NCBI RefSeq assembly: GCF_937876455.1
Contig: NZ_CALFIG010000036.1
Location: forward strand, 1 to 5,325
Length of the DNA stretch: 5,325 nt
Source of the DNA: an uncultured Flavobacterium sp.
GTDB lineage: Bacteria > Bacteroidota > Bacteroidia > Flavobacteriales > Flavobacteriaceae
Direction of reading: 5' to 3'
Positions 4,679 through 5,325 of this stretch are shown here, in pieces. Within the stretch, counting starts at the first letter, position 1. The number at the start of each line of letters is the position of its first letter. A program made the translations under genes and the position numbers. Under the pieces are notes generated by a model that saw nothing but the letters and a program-made list of their open reading frames with translations, was not told the DNA's origin and did no database searches.

Positions 4679-5325
4679 ATGAAAGAGACTAGCACAATAG
4701 GTATTGATATAGCAAAAAGAATTTTCCAGGTTCACGGTGTAGATAAAAATGGCAAGACAGTATTAAAGAAAAAACTAATGAGGGATCAAGTATTAATATT
4801 TATGGCTAACTTACCTAAATGTTTGGTAGGTATGGAGGCTTGTGGAGGTGCTAATTATTGGGCTAGAGAGATTAGCAAATTAGGGCATGAAGTAAAATTA
4901 ATGGCTCCTCAGTTTGTCAAGCCATATGTTAAAACTAATAAAAACGATCAAGCTGATGCGGAAGCGATATGTGAAGCTGCAAGCAGGCCTAGCATGAGAT
5001 TTGTTCCGATTAAAAGTGTAGAACAACAAGATATATTATCAATTCATAGGGTAAGAAGTAGATTAGTAAAAAATCGTACTGCACTTGCCAATGAAATCAG
5101 AGGATTGTTGCATGAGTTTGGAATCATTATTCCTAAAGGTATAAATAAAATTACAGCGAAGTTAACTGAAGTTTTAGATAGTGAGAAATTAAGTCCAATA
5201 AGTCAGCAAACTTTTAGTGATTTAAAAGATGAATTTATTGAAAATGATCAGAGAATAAAAGACTTAGAAAATGGGCTAAAAATGCTGGCCAGTGAATTAG
5301 ATAAGTATCAGCAAATAATTGCTAT
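4679..5325 (+). CDS. IS110-family transposase, DEDD type (3'-truncated by window edge)
   Basis: The frame is open for 215 codons to the window edge. Family members run to about 300-400 residues, so roughly the last third is missing. The RuvC-like DEDD catalytic domain is visible: D10 in TIGIDIAK, E53 in VGMEACGGANYWARE, and D90 and D93 in KTNKNDQADAEAICEA. The stretch PQFVKPYV before the last pair is also typical. After about residue 125 comes the helical linker (SRLVKNRTALANEIRGLLHE, then a long coiled-coil part near 180-212). The C-terminal domain that carries the conserved serine is outside the window. AGAGAG at 4667-4672 is a good ribosome site 6 bases before the ATG. These enzymes recombine DNA under guidance of an element-encoded bridge RNA. 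No disruption is seen in the visible part, so the copy may be intact. Confidence 0.93.
   Translation, partial: MKETSTIGIDIAKRIFQVHGVDKNGKTVLKKKLMRDQVLIFMANLPKCLVGMEACGGANYWAREISKLGHEVKLMAPQFVKPYVKTNKNDQADAEAICEAASRPSMRFVPIKSVEQQDILSIHRVRSRLVKNRTALANEIRGLLHEFGIIIPKGINKITAKLTEVLDSEKLSPISQQTFSDLKDEFIENDQRIKDLENGLKMLASELDKYQQIIA

Larger units (their letters stand above)
4494..5325 (+). mobile_element. IS110-family insertion sequence, left part (right end outside window)
   Basis: The element is defined by its transposase at 4679. The exact left end cannot be fixed: IS110-family elements often lack terminal inverted repeats and clear target duplications, and the other end is not in the window. The start given here is simply the first base after the vapC stop. 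The 185-base stretch before the transposase holds no gene. Confidence 0.7.

Noticed and set aside
1..5325. CRISPR array, tRNA or rRNA genes
   Set aside because: No regularly spaced repeats, no cloverleaf with a T-loop GTTCRA-type motif, and no rRNA-like conserved stretches were seen on either strand.

Overview
The window is a strongly AT-rich piece of accessory DNA, most likely from a plasmid of Rickettsia or a close rickettsial relative. I infer this from three things: the base composition, a replication-initiator-like protein of the DnaA_N-containing type I associate with Rickettsia plasmids, and the company of a toxin-antitoxin pair and an IS110-family element. No database search was possible, so the organism call is an inference.

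Layout. Positions 1-1253 (minus strand) hold a 3'-truncated gene for a putative plasmid replication initiator (417 codons visible). Positions 1254-1669 form a long non-coding control region between this gene and a divergent gene. It contains a clear minus-strand terminator-like hairpin (1519-1563) lying between a possible minus-strand promoter and the initiator gene, a small plus-strand terminator-like hairpin (1356-1380), and an 18-bp operator-like dyad (1592-1609). Positions 1670-1969 encode a 99-residue winged-helix DNA-binding protein. After it comes a second dyad, a good promoter (1997-2024) and a leader with two strong hairpins. The leader precedes a compact pair of small genes: a 53-codon ORF (2165-2326) and an 85-residue protein (2329-2586), each with a strong Shine-Dalgarno sequence and only 2 bases apart. 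A structured spacer (2587-2766) and a 21-codon upstream ORF, which overlaps the next start as ATGA, lead into a 270-residue coiled-coil protein with one C-terminal-half membrane segment (2829-3641). Positions 3823-4493 are a Phd/YefM-type antitoxin and a PIN-domain (VapC) toxin, with a hairpin just upstream. From somewhere after 4493 to the window end lies the left part of an IS110-family insertion sequence, whose DEDD transposase begins at 4679 and runs off the window.

How the parts may work together. The initiator and the winged-helix protein are divergently arranged around a shared control region, a usual layout for replication genes and their copy-number or transcription regulator. The motif ACTTGA recurs at each candidate -35 region here, so one regulator could act on several promoters. 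The small-gene pair and the coiled-coil membrane protein are of unknown function. The toxin-antitoxin pair would stabilise the replicon. These links are inferred from layout and sequence signals only.
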